Assembly (NCBI GenBank): GCA_900100095.1
Contig: FMTN01000021.1
Span: 1-64,000 of the forward strand
Direction: 5' to 3'
DNA: 64,000 nt
Source of the DNA: Lachnospiraceae bacterium C10
Lineage (GTDB): Bacteria > Bacillota > Clostridia > Lachnospirales > Lachnospiraceae
Part shown: piece after piece, positions 53,234-62,736 of the stretch
Position numbering within the stretch: position 1 is the first letter of the stretch
How the letters are laid out: each line of letters begins with the position of its first letter
Translations under genes and position numbers: made by a program
The notes under the pieces: model-generated
Seen by the model: the letters and a program-made list of their open reading frames with translations, nothing else
Database searches by the model: none
Told to the model about the DNA's origin: nothing

Positions 53234-54112
53234 CTATGCTTCGCTTACAGCATCCCATGCAAGCTTAAGGCAACCCATGATACCCTGATCATCATTCAGA
53301 CTCGCCGGAACAATGTAATGATCCAGATCGTTCACAGCTGAATTATCCAGATAATCGCAAAGCATCTTCTTTGTCCATTCGCGAATCAGCGGGAACAACT
53401 GCTCCTGGTGCATAACGCCTCCACCTAAAATAATGATCTTAGGGGAGAGCAGCATTGTAGTTGCTACAACACCCTGAGCCAGATAGTATGCCTCTAAATC
53501 CCATACCTTCTCGTCATCCTTCAGCTCAATCGCTTTCTTTCCCCAGCGCTTCTCAATTGCCGGGCCACTTGCCATACCTTCCAGGCAGGAACCGTGGAAC
53601 GGGCAATTACCCTGCGGCATCGGATCATCCTCACGAACGCGAACCAGAATATGTCCGCCCTCCGGATGCATCGCTCCATGTACCAGATTGCCGCCAGACA
53701 TCAGTCCCATACCAAATCCGGTACCTACTGTGAAATATGCTGCATCCTTTAATCCCTTACCCTGTCCATAGGTCATCTCACCGAGCAGGGATCCGTTAAC
53801 ATCCGTATCAAAACCAACCGGAACATGAAGTGCATTCTTAAATGCTCCTACAACATCTGTATTCTTCCAGCCTTCCTTCGGTGTTGTTGTGATGTAGCCA
53901 TATGTTGCGGAATCCTTATCCAAATCCACAGGTCCAAAGCAAGCGATTCCAAGGGCCTCAATCTCCTTGTCCTTGAAATACTCAATCATCTGTGGAATGG
54001 TCTCTTCCGGTGTCTTTGTCGGGAAGGAAACCTGCTCATAAATCTTGCCGGTCTCATCACCGATTGCACATACCATCTTTGTTCCGCCTGCTTCTAATGC
54101 TCCTAATCTCAT
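53234..54112 (-). CDS. ROK family sugar kinase (probable fructokinase/glucokinase)
   Basis: A 292-residue ROK kinase that phosphorylates a hexose with ATP. It has the N-terminal phosphate motif LEAGGTKMVCAIGD, the second motif FTVGTGFGMGLM (about 127-138), the substrate/zinc region HPEGGHILVRVRE followed by CPFHGSCLEGMASGPAIE (ROK signature with Cys/His ligands), and the adenosine segment ILGGGVMHQEQ. The CPFHGxCLEG form is typical of the fructokinase branch; glucose or mannose use is possible. It may act on sugars released by the cellobiose module 5 kb away. Downstream is hydF. Confidence 0.92.
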   Translation of the reverse strand: MRLGALEAGGTKMVCAIGDETGKIYEQVSFPTKTPEETIPQMIEYFKDKEIEALGIACFGPVDLDKDSATYGYITTTPKEGWKNTDVVGAFKNALHVPVGFDTDVNGSLLGEMTYGQGKGLKDAAYFTVGTGFGMGLMSGGNLVHGAMHPEGGHILVRVREDDPMPQGNCPFHGSCLEGMASGPAIEKRWGKKAIELKDDEKVWDLEAYYLAQGVVATTMLLSPKIIILGGGVMHQEQLFPLIREWTKKMLCDYLDNSAVNDLDHYIVPASLNDDQGIMGCLKLAWDAVSEA

Positions 54113-54241
54113 AACCTCTCCTTTTCCCTTTCCTATTTTAGTAAAAGTTTAATGTCACATACGGCTTATATTATAGCCTATTCTTCACAAAAAGAGAAAT
54201 ATACAAATGATTCTTTCCTCACCTTTCCTTTCGCTCTGCAA

Positions 54242-54270
54242 TTGACTTTACGTCCAAAACACGATACAAT
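54242..54270 (+). promoter_or_regulatory. Promoter of the SRP RNA gene
   Basis: TTGACT, 17 bp, TACAAT, ending about 7 bp before the predicted RNA 5' end. Confidence 0.85.
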
Positions 54271-54274
54271 GAAG

Positions 54275-54545
54275 GACGCCGAGCAGCCGGGGGAGTAGCG
54301 GACCCTTGTACCGGAAATCCGCTTTAGCCGGGGTGATTTGCTATTGAGGGCTCATAGGGCGGGGCTGCCCTGAGTAAGTGGCGTTGAGATTTGGGTCTTA
54401 CGCAATGGATGCTTGTGAACCGTGTCAGGTCAGGAATGAAGCAGCACTAAGCAGGATTTTTCATGTGCCGTGAGGGTGCCTGGGTTGAGTTAACTGCACA
54501 GGTAACGTCCGTTCGCTTTGTTCGAGGTAGCAAGCTCGGTTTACT
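54275..54545 (+). ncRNA. ffs: Signal recognition particle RNA, large Gram-positive type
   Basis: A 4.5S/scRNA-type RNA of about 270 nt. The Alu-domain segment GGGGGAGTAGCGG and GGAAATCCGCTTTAG near the 5' end, TGAGTAAGTGGCGTTGAGAT, the S-domain hairpin GTCAGGTCAGGAATGAAGCA with its GGAA loop, and CATGTGCCGTGAGGGTGCCT all align with the Bacillus scRNA as I recall it. The ends pair as GCCGAGC (54278) with GCTCGGT (54534). It works with Ffh and FtsY in membrane protein targeting. Confidence 0.95.
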
Positions 54546-54556
54546 TTAACTCTACA

Positions 54557-54586
54557 GATTCATCCTTTGGGATGAATCTTTTTTTA
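54557..54586 (+). terminator. Terminator of the SRP RNA
   Basis: GATTCATCC / GGATGAATC hairpin followed by seven T. Confidence 0.9.
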
Positions 54587-54633
54587 TTGCCTTAATCGAG
54601 TAGGGCAAAGCCTTTCGGTGTGAAACATAAAAA

Positions 54634-54662
54634 TGATCCCCCGACAAAAATGTCGGAGGACC
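54634..54662 (-). terminator. Terminator of the cellobiose transporter operon
   Basis: Minus strand TCCTCCGACA / TGTCGGGGGA hairpin, then TCATTTTTAT. It lies about 38 bp past the last permease gene. Confidence 0.75.
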
Positions 54663-54699
54663 TTTATGAAAGGAGAATTTTATGAAGGAATCATTTTGA

Positions 54700-55545
54700 T
54701 TATCCTTTTACACCACCTAAGGTTACACCTGATACGATGTACTTAGACAGAAGGATGTAAATAATAATAATCGGTACGATTGCCATTGTAATCAGCATAT
54801 ACACCTTACCCTGGTCAAACTTCAGGAAGTCTGCGCTTCGAAGTGCTGCAATCAGGATCGGAAGTGTCTGCTTTTTCTTTGATGTTAATACAAGAGCCGG
54901 CATGAAGTAGTTGTTCCAGCTTGATACGAAGGTGAAGATTGCCTGTACTGCAATCGCCGGCTTCATCAGCGGAAGAACGATGAAGTTAAAGGTATGCATC
55001 TCGTTACTTCCATCAATTCTTGCTGCCTCTACCAGTTCCATCGGAAGAGAGGACTGCATGTAGCTATACATGAAGTAGAATACAACCGGAGCTGCAATAC
55101 TTGGTACATACAGCGGAACCAGGGTATCCAGAAGGCTCATCTTCTCAACCAGCTTGATGAAACCAAGAGCTGTTACCTGTGTCGGCATTGTCATGATCAG
55201 TAAGATGAATACGAATGCAAACTTTCTTAACTTAAAGTCGTATGCATAGATACCGTATGCTGTCATGCATGAGAAGTAGGTAGCTAAAAGAGCAGCAAGT
55301 CCGGATACAAGCAGTGAATTCTTAAGTCCGGATAAAATCGGAACATTCGCATCAGCTAACACATTTTTAAAGTTCGTTATAAAGTGATCCCCCGGAATTG
55401 CTGAGAATCCCTTCTGAATTGAGAAATGATCTCTCGTACAGTTAACAAGTAACACGTAGAAGAAGAACAGACAAAGGAATGCTAAAAAGATCAGCACAAT
55501 ATATGCAATGACTGTTCTTACATGGCTTGGCTTGCTTTCTCTCAT
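54700..55545 (-). CDS. Carbohydrate ABC transporter permease (MalG type)
   Basis: A 281-residue permease with six hydrophobic segments. Its EAA loop (ELVEAARIDGSNEMHTFNFI, about 178-197) contacts the ATPase, and LPLMKPAIAVQAIFTF follows. The C-terminus ends VSGVTLGGVKG, typical of MalG-type subunits. It pairs with the upstream permease, with which it overlaps by 4 bp. By context with cellobiose phosphorylase the substrate is probably cellobiose or short cellodextrins. Confidence 0.93.
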   Translation of the reverse strand: MRESKPSHVRTVIAYIVLIFLAFLCLFFFYVLLVNCTRDHFSIQKGFSAIPGDHFITNFKNVLADANVPILSGLKNSLLVSGLAALLATYFSCMTAYGIYAYDFKLRKFAFVFILLIMTMPTQVTALGFIKLVEKMSLLDTLVPLYVPSIAAPVVFYFMYSYMQSSLPMELVEAARIDGSNEMHTFNFIVLPLMKPAIAVQAIFTFVSSWNNYFMPALVLTSKKKQTLPILIAALRSADFLKFDQGKVYMLITMAIVPIIIIYILLSKYIVSGVTLGGVKG

Positions 55546-56504
55546 TTTCTTGCTCCCTTCTTAATTTTCTTATGTTTACCGGTAATACTTTCATCGGTCT
55601 CGCTATTGAATGAGAAGTATACGATAATACAGAAGATTGCGCATAAAACAAACAGGAAGACGGATACTGCACCGGCCATACCGTAGTTTTTACTAAACAG
55701 GTGGTTATTCAGGTACATGATCATTGTGGTTGAAGTACGGTTCGGAGCACCCTTACCATTGGTCAGGATCTGCGGAACATCGAACATCTGAAGACCACCG
55801 ATCATAGATGTAATCAATGTATATACCAGCAACGGACGAATCAGTGGAAGAGTAATCCGAAAGAAAATCTGCTTATGATTACATCCATCCAGCTCTGCTG
55901 CTTCAAATAACGCCGGATCAATTCCCATAACAGCAGCCATTAACATAATGGTGGTATTACCAAACCACATCATAAAGTTCATAAGAGCTACCAGGGAACG
56001 GGTTCCTAATACGCTGGCTAAGAAGCGGATCGGATGTCCCTGCTGAATGATTCCTAAATTCATTAAAATGCCGTTGATCGGACCTCCATCGGAGAAGAGT
56101 GCGAAGATCAACATTGCAAATGCACTCGCCATGATCAGGTTCGGCATGTAAATTACAACTTTGAAGAACTGCTTACCTTTGATTCTAAGACGTGTATCTG
56201 TGAACCAGGCAGCTAAAATCAGTGAAATAACAATCTGTGGAATGAAACCTGCAATCCACATAATCATGGTGTTACCCATGTACTTCGGTAAATCTGCCTT
56301 AAAAATCTCAGCATAGTTGGCTAATCCAACAAATCTTGGTCCGATAAATCTCAGACCGGAACGGAAATATTCAAAGAAGCTATAGTAAATAGTAGTAATT
56401 AGTGGATATAATTGAAAAATTGCAAATACCAGGAAAAACGGGAAAATAAATACATAGCCCCATCTTGCGTAGCTTATGCTTTTCCCTTTCTTCTTATTAT
56501 TCAT
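55542..56504 (-). CDS. Carbohydrate ABC transporter permease (MalF type)
   Basis: A 320-residue permease with six hydrophobic segments, beginning WGYVFIFPFFLVFAIFQLYP, and an EAA loop FEAAELDGCNHKQIFFRITL (about 200-219). A charged cytoplasmic tail follows (SETDESITGKHKKIKKGARK). The start at 56504 follows GGAGGGAGA by 8 nt. A terminator-like hairpin separates it from the binding-protein gene upstream. No ABC ATPase gene lies in the operon, so a shared MsmK-type ATPase is expected. Confidence 0.93.
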   Translation of the reverse strand: MNNKKKGKSISYARWGYVFIFPFFLVFAIFQLYPLITTIYYSFFEYFRSGLRFIGPRFVGLANYAEIFKADLPKYMGNTMIMWIAGFIPQIVISLILAAWFTDTRLRIKGKQFFKVVIYMPNLIMASAFAMLIFALFSDGGPINGILMNLGIIQQGHPIRFLASVLGTRSLVALMNFMMWFGNTTIMLMAAVMGIDPALFEAAELDGCNHKQIFFRITLPLIRPLLVYTLITSMIGGLQMFDVPQILTNGKGAPNRTSTTMIMYLNNHLFSKNYGMAGAVSVFLFVLCAIFCIIVYFSFNSETDESITGKHKKIKKGARK

Positions 56505-56580
56505 ACATTCTCCCTCCAAGACACTTCATACAATCAATTTTACATACAATCATACGAAACCGTTTTAGTAAATGTTTTTG

Positions 56581-56612
56581 AAAAAGCGGGATGGGACTTG
56601 CCCATCCCGCTA
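56581..56612 (-). terminator. Hairpin between binding-protein and permease genes
   Basis: Minus strand GCGGGATGGG / CCCATCCCGC stem followed by TTTTTC. In sugar ABC operons such hairpins partly terminate transcription or stabilise the 5' mRNA, raising binding protein over permease. Confidence 0.8.
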
Positions 56613-56647
56613 CACACATATTTTTCCTCACCCTCACTTAAGAAGCC

Positions 56648-58045
56648 TTATGGCCACTCAACAGCTGTGAGCTCTGGGTACTTCTCGATGATTGTTGTCT
56701 CGAAGTTCTTCTTGGCTGTATCCATGTCTGCATTGCCATCGAAGTAATCCTTGAAAGCACCCTGGAATGCCTCATTACATCCCTGGTCATATGGGCTGGT
56801 CTTACTCATATCAATCTGAGGAGCTACCTCAGAGAAGAGCTTAATGTGGTTCTGTCCGCCAAGGAACTCAGATCCGAACTTAGGATCGTCAGCGAACTCC
56901 TGCATTCCGGAAATTGTATTTGTATAATCCTGAGTATCCTTTGTGATCTTTTTCTCAATTTCCTTGTCGCATGTAAGCTTAAGCATTACATCCTTGATTG
57001 TCTTAGGGTTATCGTTACCCTGTGCTGCACAGATCCATGTACCGCCCCAGAAGTATGGCTGAGGTCCTTCACATACAGCCCAGTCACCTTTACCTTCTTC
57101 ACCAGCGTTACCTGCGAGAGTGAAGTTGATTCCCCATGTTGAGTAGAAGAAACCAAATACCTTACCCTTTGCACTCTGATCTGCGTTCCAAGAATCATCC
57201 CAGAGAGATGTCTTGTTATTGTATCCCTTATCTGTAAATGTCTTAGTCTGGTCAACCCATGTCATAAGGTTTGGATCTACCTTAACAGTTGTTCCGTCAA
57301 CCCACTTAGCAGATACGTTGTTAGAGAATGTACGATAAGAATCATCGTATCCTGAAAGCATCTTGTAACCCTTCTTGGAAGCCTCATCAGCTACCTTGTT
57401 GAAGTTATCCCAATCCTTTAACTTCTCCTGTACCTTCTCCGGATCATCTGTTCCTAAAACATCCTTTGCAATGGATCTTCTGTATGCGAAAAGTCCAGGT
57501 GTTGCCTGCCAAGATGTACCTCTCTGAGCACCGTTATCATCTGTAACGATATCCTTTGTGTACTGGTACTGATCTGCAAGGTCATCATCTGTAATTCCAA
57601 GATCAGCCAGTGGCTCAGCAACGTTTGCATCTGCATCTACATACTTGAGCGCGTAGTCAGCCTCAATTAAGAAGATATCAATCTTGTCATCCTCTGCAGC
57701 AGAAGCCTGTGCCTGCAGTGCTGTATCCAGCTTATCCTGATAGTTGTTGTTCTCATTCGGATTGATGGTCCACTTTACAACTGTTCCATCATTCAGAGTC
57801 GTTGTAGATTTGTCCTCTGCAACTTCCTTAACCTCAGGATAGTAGCCATTGAATCTCTGCTGGAACTCATCATTCCAACACCAAATATTCAATACCTTTC
57901 CTTCCGGTGTCTCCTCTGCCTGCTCTGTTTTAGCATCATCCTTCTTCGCAGCAGCGTCGTCTGACTTTCCACCGCAAGCTGCCATTGACAGAACCATTGT
58001 TCCGGCCAGTGCTAAACTAGCAAGCATTCTCATTCTTTTTTTCAT
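56648..58045 (-). CDS. Sugar-binding lipoprotein of the ABC transporter
   Basis: A 465-residue extracellular solute-binding protein, family 1. The lipoprotein signal peptide ends in LSMAACGGKSDD, with the lipidated Cys at residue 24. A mature domain with NIWCWNDEFQQRFNGYYPEV and DIFLIEADYALKYV follows, and aromatic residues throughout suit sugar stacking. The specificity is inferred from the neighbouring LacI regulator and cellobiose phosphorylase. It lies 52 bp after lacI and is likely on the same transcript. GAGGAGGAGACAC precedes the ATG. Confidence 0.94.
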   Translation of the reverse strand: MKKRMRMLASLALAGTMVLSMAACGGKSDDAAAKKDDAKTEQAEETPEGKVLNIWCWNDEFQQRFNGYYPEVKEVAEDKSTTTLNDGTVVKWTINPNENNNYQDKLDTALQAQASAAEDDKIDIFLIEADYALKYVDADANVAEPLADLGITDDDLADQYQYTKDIVTDDNGAQRGTSWQATPGLFAYRRSIAKDVLGTDDPEKVQEKLKDWDNFNKVADEASKKGYKMLSGYDDSYRTFSNNVSAKWVDGTTVKVDPNLMTWVDQTKTFTDKGYNNKTSLWDDSWNADQSAKGKVFGFFYSTWGINFTLAGNAGEEGKGDWAVCEGPQPYFWGGTWICAAQGNDNPKTIKDVMLKLTCDKEIEKKITKDTQDYTNTISGMQEFADDPKFGSEFLGGQNHIKLFSEVAPQIDMSKTSPYDQGCNEAFQGAFKDYFDGNADMDTAKKNFETTIIEKYPELTAVEWP

Positions 58046-58097
58046 GTGTCTCCTCCTCTTTCATATTTTTAATGAAATATATCAGCTAGCTTCATTG

Positions 58098-59105
58098 CTA
58101 GATCTGAGCAACAGAACCTCCAATCAGTATCTTTCCCGGAATTTCAATCTCTTCCGCCATACTGGTCTTCTTATGTTCGATGGTATGAATCAGTTTCTTG
58201 ACTGAAATCCTACCAATCTTCGGTGCATCCTGATAATATGTCGTCAGCTTCGGTCTTACTACCTGCGATAGGCGGATTCCATCGAAACCAACCACACTGA
58301 CATCCTCGGGAATCGATAGCTTTAATCGCTCAAGTTCCATCATTCCTCCCAAATAGGAATAATCATCAGGGTACATAATGGCTGTCGGCGGCGTCCTAAG
58401 CATCATAAGCTGCTTTGTCGCTGCAGCGCTTGCATCGGGATCATGGTACCTGGCCTCTATAACGTAATCCTCGGGAATCTTAAGCCCCGCCTCGGAACAT
58501 GCGTTATAGAAACCGGACAACCTCTTCGATGTTACGGAAGTCGTCTCACCATGTATAAAAGCAATCTTCCGATGACCCTTCTCGATTAAATGCTTTGTCA
58601 ATGCGTAGGAACCATCAACATTTTTAGATAAAACACTGCTGTGTCCATCGAAGATATAATCAATAATCACAGTAGGTATCTCACTGTTCACCAATTCCTG
58701 CACCTGTCTACTCATAAAATCATCGCTGACAATCAGGACTCCGTCACACTTCCGGTATCTGCAGTGTTCGACATAGGATCCATATCCTATGGAGCTGGAG
58801 ATAAAAGTGATATCATATCCTTTTTTCTCAGCTTCTTCCTTCGCACTGTCGATTACTCCCGAGAAGTACTCGTGAGCAAGTCCGCTTCCTGTCTGATCTA
58901 CGTACACAATACCTATATTATGAGAAGTATTTGTCTTCAGCTGGCGGGCTGCTGCATTCGGTAGGTAGTGCATTTCCTGCGCAGTCTTCTGGATCAACTC
59001 CCTGGTTGCCTCGCTGATGTCGCCGTAGCCATTCAGAGCTTTACTCACGGTGGCGGGGGAAACTCCACATTTTTTGGAGATGTCCTTAATTGTTACCACT
59101 CGCAT
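58098..59105 (-). CDS. LacI family transcriptional regulator of the cellobiose genes
   Basis: A 335-residue repressor. The N-terminal helix-turn-helix and hinge (TIKDISKKCGVSPATVSKAL, about 4-23, then LPNAAARQLKTNTSHNIGIV) precede a periplasmic-binding-protein-like sensor domain (to about 330; MYPDDYSYLGGMM, VSVVGFDGIRLSQVVRPKLT). It should bind the AAATCG-containing sites in the 320-bp divergent region and release them on binding a sugar. One such site lies between the -35 and -10 of its own promoter, predicting autoregulation. Start at 59105; the ribosome binding site is weak (GAGAGTG). Confidence 0.93.
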   Translation of the reverse strand: MRVVTIKDISKKCGVSPATVSKALNGYGDISEATRELIQKTAQEMHYLPNAAARQLKTNTSHNIGIVYVDQTGSGLAHEYFSGVIDSAKEEAEKKGYDITFISSSIGYGSYVEHCRYRKCDGVLIVSDDFMSRQVQELVNSEIPTVIIDYIFDGHSSVLSKNVDGSYALTKHLIEKGHRKIAFIHGETTSVTSKRLSGFYNACSEAGLKIPEDYVIEARYHDPDASAAATKQLMMLRTPPTAIMYPDDYSYLGGMMELERLKLSIPEDVSVVGFDGIRLSQVVRPKLTTYYQDAPKIGRISVKKLIHTIEHKKTSMAEEIEIPGKILIGGSVAQI

Positions 59106-59188
59106 CACCACACTCTCTGGTATCTCGTCCTTATGCTATCCAATCCGATCGGCTCAACTTTGTGTGCCGAATTCGTTTTCGTGACTTT

Positions 59189-59217
59189 ATTCTAAATCGG
59201 TTTCGAACTGTCGTCAA
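59189..59217 (-). promoter_or_regulatory. Promoter of lacI-type gene with internal operator
   Basis: Minus strand TTGACG, 17 bp, TAGAAT. The spacer contains the operator-like AAATCGGTTTCGAA (59194-59207, plus strand). Confidence 0.75.
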
Positions 59218-59251
59218 TGTAGAAAATATACAACTTTTTTTCAGACATTTT

Positions 59252-59357
59252 AGCGATTTCGTACGATTCAGCAATCATTTGTTTACAAAAAACCGGCTCG
59301 GAACTATAATCTTACCAGAGGGTTACGAAATCGTATTCGCTAGTCGTTAAACGATTT
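59252..59357. promoter_or_regulatory. Operator-like AAATCG sites in the divergent region
   Basis: Three more sites share AAATCG with the one in the lacI promoter: 59252-59269 (reads GAATCGTACGAAATCGCT on the minus strand), 59323-59340 (TTACGAAATCGTATTCGC) and 59342-59357 (AAATCGTTTAACGACT on the minus strand). The last two lie just downstream of the phosphorylase -10 element. They are partly palindromic, as expected for a LacI-family protein. Confidence 0.55.
59282..59310 (+). promoter_or_regulatory. Promoter of the cellobiose phosphorylase gene
   Basis: TTTACA, 17 bp, TATAAT on the plus strand; the leader of about 110 nt runs through two operator-like sites. Confidence 0.85.
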
Positions 59358-59425
59358 CTATGGAAGAGAGTGTCAAACTATATCAACGTAATTCTTCCTT
59401 ATTTCAGGAAGAGACAGGAGGCTAC

Positions 59426-61861
59426 ATGAAATTCGGATATTTTGACGATTCCAATAAGGAGTATGTCATTACTACCCCAAGAACGCCATTACCTTGGATC
59501 AATTACCTGGGTTCACAAGAGTATTTTGGTTTGTTCTCCAACACCGCCGGCGGCTACGACTTCTATAAAGATGCGAAGCTTTTAAGACTGACTCGCTATC
59601 GCTACAATAACAGCCCGTTAGACTGCGGCGGCCGTTACTACTATATTAAGGATGAGGATACCGTCTGGAATCCAGGCTGGCAGCCGGTTCAGACAGAGCT
59701 TGATTCCTACGAGTGCCGTCATGGACTTGGTTATTCCGTTATCACAGGTGAGAAGAACGGTCTGAAAGCTGTTCTTACAGCCTTTGTTCCGGTTCACGAC
59801 AACTGTGAAGTGAATCAGGTTGTCCTTACCAACCAGTCTTCTAATGATAAGAAGATCGATTTATTCAGTTATATTGAATTCTGTTTATGGAATGCTGAAG
59901 ATGATTCTACCAACTTCCAGCGTAACTTCTCCACAGGTGAAGTGGAAGTAGAGGGCAGCACCATCTATCATAAGACGGAATACCGCGAGCGTCGTAATCA
60001 TTACGCTGTATACTCCGTGAATAAGCCTGTTGAGGGCTTTGATACCAGCAGAGATGAATTTGTCGGTCTCTACAACGGTCCTCAGAACCCGCAGGTTGTT
60101 GCCGAGGGCGTCAGCCATAACTCCATTGCGCACGGCTGGGCTCCGATCGGATCTCACCATCTGCAGGTTAAGCTGGCTCCGGGAGAGAGTGCTTCCTTTA
60201 TATTTGTTTTAGGATATTGCGAGAACCCGAGAGATCAGAAGTTTGTTGCTCCGAATGTAATCAACAAGGCTCCTGCGGATGCTTTACTTGAGAAATACCA
60301 GACAGATGAACAGGTTGCTCTTGCTCTTGATGAGCTTAAGAGTTATTGGACCAACCTTTTGTCCACCTATTCTGTTCACACTGCAGATGATAAGCTGAAC
60401 CGCCTTGTAAATATCTGGAACCAGTACCAGTGTATGGTTACCTTTAATATGAGCCGCAGTGCCAGCTATTACGAATCCGGCATGGGTCGTGGTATGGGCT
60501 TTAGAGATTCCTGTCAGGATCTTCTCGGCTTCGTGCATCTGATTCCGGAGAGAGCAAGAGAGCGTATCATCGATATTGCAAATACACAGTTCGAGAACGG
60601 TAGTACCTACCATCAGTACCAGCCTCTTACCAAGCGTGGTAATGCTGCCATCGGCGGTGGTTTCAACGATGATCCGTTATGGCTCATTGCCGGCACCGGC
60701 GCTTATCTTCGTGAGACCGGTGATTTCTCTATCCTGGATGAGAAATGCGCTTTCGACAGTGATTTCGAAAAGGCTACGCCTCTTTTAGATCATCTGGATC
60801 GAAGCTTCAATTATACCGCTACCAACCTTGGACCTCACAACCTTCCGTTGATTGGCCGCGCTGACTGGAATGACTGCCTGAATCTGAACTGTTTCTCAGA
60901 AGAGCCGGGCGAAAGCTTCCAGATTACAGGACCTTCCGAGGGACCTGTAGCTGAATCCGTTTTCATCGGTGGCTTATTTGTTAAATACGGTAAGGAATAT
61001 GCTGAGATTCTTCGCCACGTTGGTAATGAGAAGAGAGCAGCAGAAGTCGATGAGGCTGTTGCCCGTATGAACGATGCCCTTCAGACAGAGGGATGGGATG
61101 GCGAATGGTTCATCCGTGCCTTTGATGCCAACTCCAATCCGGTAGGATCTCACACCTGTGAAGAGGGTCAGATCTACATCGAGCCACAGGGAATGTGTGT
61201 TATGGCCGGTGTCGGTGTTGAAAGCGGTCAGGCTGAGAAAGCACTCGCTTCCGTTAAGGAACGTCTGGATACCAAGTTTGGTATTGTACTTTTACAGCCG
61301 GCTTATACAAGATATCACGTTGAGCTTGGTGAGATTTCTTCTTATCCGCCTGGATACAAGGAGAATGCCGGAATCTTCTGTCATAACAATCCTTGGATTG
61401 CCTGTGCAGAAACGGTTCTCGGACATGGCGACCGTGCTTTTGAAGTATTTAAGAAGACCTGCCCGATTTACCTTGAGGATATCAGTGAGGTTCACCGAAC
61501 CGAGCCATACGTTTACTGCCAGATGGTTGCCGGTTGCGATGCTCCTACCTTTGGTGAAGGCAAAAACAGCTGGCTGACCGGTACTGCAGCATGGACCTTT
61601 ACCACCATGAGCCAGTATATTTTAGGTATTCAGCCTGAACTGGACGGACTTCGTATCAACCCATGTATCCCTTCTGATCTGAAGGAATACACATTGGATC
61701 GTAAGTTCCGCGGTGTAACATATCACATCACCATCGACAACAAGGCCGGCGCCCAGAAGGGTGTTACAAAGATGGTTGTTGACGGTGTAGAGACGGATTC
61801 CAACCTGATTACTCCGGTTAAAGGCAAGAGTGACGTTGATGTCGTTGTTACCATGGGCTGA
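59426..61861 (+). CDS. Cellobiose phosphorylase (GH94)
   Basis: An 811-residue GH94 enzyme that splits cellobiose with phosphate into glucose-1-phosphate and glucose, saving one ATP. It has the N-terminal [20 protein letters not shown] and PLPWINYLG typical of cellobiose phosphorylases. The (alpha/alpha)6 barrel shows [36 protein letters not shown] and [12 protein letters not shown], whose Asp (about 480) is the general acid. The length equals characterised clostridial enzymes (about 811); cellodextrin phosphorylases are longer. The start at 59426 follows AGGAGG by 5 nt. It is divergent from its regulator and transporter. Confidence 0.95.
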   Translation: MKFGYFDDSNKEYVITTPRTPLPWINYLGSQEYFGLFSNTAGGYDFYKDAKLLRLTRYRYNNSPLDCGGRYYYIKDEDTVWNPGWQPVQTELDSYECRHGLGYSVITGEKNGLKAVLTAFVPVHDNCEVNQVVLTNQSSNDKKIDLFSYIEFCLWNAEDDSTNFQRNFSTGEVEVEGSTIYHKTEYRERRNHYAVYSVNKPVEGFDTSRDEFVGLYNGPQNPQVVAEGVSHNSIAHGWAPIGSHHLQVKLAPGESASFIFVLGYCENPRDQKFVAPNVINKAPADALLEKYQTDEQVALALDELKSYWTNLLSTYSVHTADDKLNRLVNIWNQYQCMVTFNMSRSASYYESGMGRGMGFRDSCQDLLGFVHLIPERARERIIDIANTQFENGSTYHQYQPLTKRGNAAIGGGFNDDPLWLIAGTGAYLRETGDFSILDEKCAFDSDFEKATPLLDHLDRSFNYTATNLGPHNLPLIGRADWNDCLNLNCFSEEPGESFQITGPSEGPVAESVFIGGLFVKYGKEYAEILRHVGNEKRAAEVDEAVARMNDALQTEGWDGEWFIRAFDANSNPVGSHTCEEGQIYIEPQGMCVMAGVGVESGQAEKALASVKERLDTKFGIVLLQPAYTRYHVELGEISSYPPGYKENAGIFCHNNPWIACAETVLGHGDRAFEVFKKTCPIYLEDISEVHRTEPYVYCQMVAGCDAPTFGEGKNSWLTGTAAWTFTTMSQYILGIQPELDGLRINPCIPSDLKEYTLDRKFRGVTYHITIDNKAGAQKGVTKMVVDGVETDSNLITPVKGKSDVDVVVTMG

Positions 61862-61940
61862 AATAGCTCAATTGAATAACCTTGTCAATATCATACAGGA
61901 TTACGCTCTAACCCCTCCTTGAGCCCCTCCTGTTTTATTG

Positions 61941-61985
61941 AAAAACGCCCCGGGTCGAATCTTCCCACTCGACCCGGGGTATTTT
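61941..61985. terminator. Bidirectional terminator between phosphorylase and tRNA deaminase genes
   Basis: CCCCGGGTCGA / TCGACCCGGGG hairpin with AAAAA on the left and ATTTT on the right, serving both convergent genes. Confidence 0.9.
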
Positions 61986-62541
61986 ATGTCATTTCTGATT
62001 TATTTTTCGCTTCCTTTTTCTCCTGTCGGAGTTTTTTAAAAAATTCCGTTAACATGGTGGAACATTCCTCCTGCAACACATTATCCACGATCTCCACCTG
62101 ATGATTAAAACGGCTTTCCTGTAAAATATTCAGCACGGATCCGGCACATCCTGCTTTCGGATTGTAGCTTCCGATAACAACACGCGGAATCCTTGCCTGC
62201 ACAATGGCACCTGCGCACATTGGGCATGGTTCTAAGGTGATGTACATGGTGCAGTCTTCCAATCTCCAGTCCCCGACCTTTTTACAAGCCTTTTTTATCG
62301 CTGAGATTTCAGCGTGGGCAAGAACCATTTTATCCGTATTCCGTCTGTTATAGCCTCTTGCGATGATCTTCTGATCCATTACGATTACGCAACCGATTGG
62401 AACTTCTTTTAATCCTTCCGCCTTTTTGGCCTGTTTGATTGCAGCCGCCATAAATTTCTCATGCATTTTATGTTCCTTTGCAACAGCAATCTCCTGTGCC
62501 ATTTTTTCTACTTTATGATTAATTATTTCTTTTATTCCCAT
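61984..62541 (-). CDS. tadA: tRNA(Arg) adenosine-34 deaminase
   Basis: A 185-residue zinc deaminase that converts A34 to inosine in tRNA-Arg. It has the zinc/catalytic motif LAHAEISAI (about 84; His ligand and catalytic Glu) and the PCPMCAGAIVQARI motif (about 113) with two Cys ligands. An N-terminal extension of about 28 residues precedes the usual start of the domain. The ATG with GAGGAGAAAACG upstream supports translation of this extension. The stop lies in the shared terminator. The symbol clashes with the pilus ATPase gene. Confidence 0.94.
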   Translation of the reverse strand: MGIKEIINHKVEKMAQEIAVAKEHKMHEKFMAAAIKQAKKAEGLKEVPIGCVIVMDQKIIARGYNRRNTDKMVLAHAEISAIKKACKKVGDWRLEDCTMYITLEPCPMCAGAIVQARIPRVVIGSYNPKAGCAGSVLNILQESRFNHQVEIVDNVLQEECSTMLTEFFKKLRQEKKEAKNKSEMT

Positions 62542-62686
62542 CGTTTTCTCCTCGTCTTATGTACCGGAATCCGATTTCATCCTGTTTCTTTCGCGTTTCC
62601 GTGCAATTTTTCGCGTTATTTTTTCCGAAATATGCAATGTCTATCCTAAGTCTCGCTCTTTTATTGTAACATGAGGGCTGTTGTCA

Positions 62687-62695
62687 TGCTATAAT
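62687..62695 (+). promoter_or_regulatory. Extended -10 promoter of the GNAT gene
   Basis: TGCTATAAT about 42 bp before the ATG; no good -35 at 17 bp, which is acceptable for an extended -10 promoter. Confidence 0.5.
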
Positions 62696-62736
62696 CTATA
62701 ATAGTTTCCTAATACTGACTTTTATGAGGCAACCGT

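Noticed and set aside
54672-54698. Five-codon plus-strand frame with perfect AAAGGAG site (MKESF)
   Set aside because: It is too short to support as a gene and has no promoter of its own after the SRP terminator; noted only as a curiosity.
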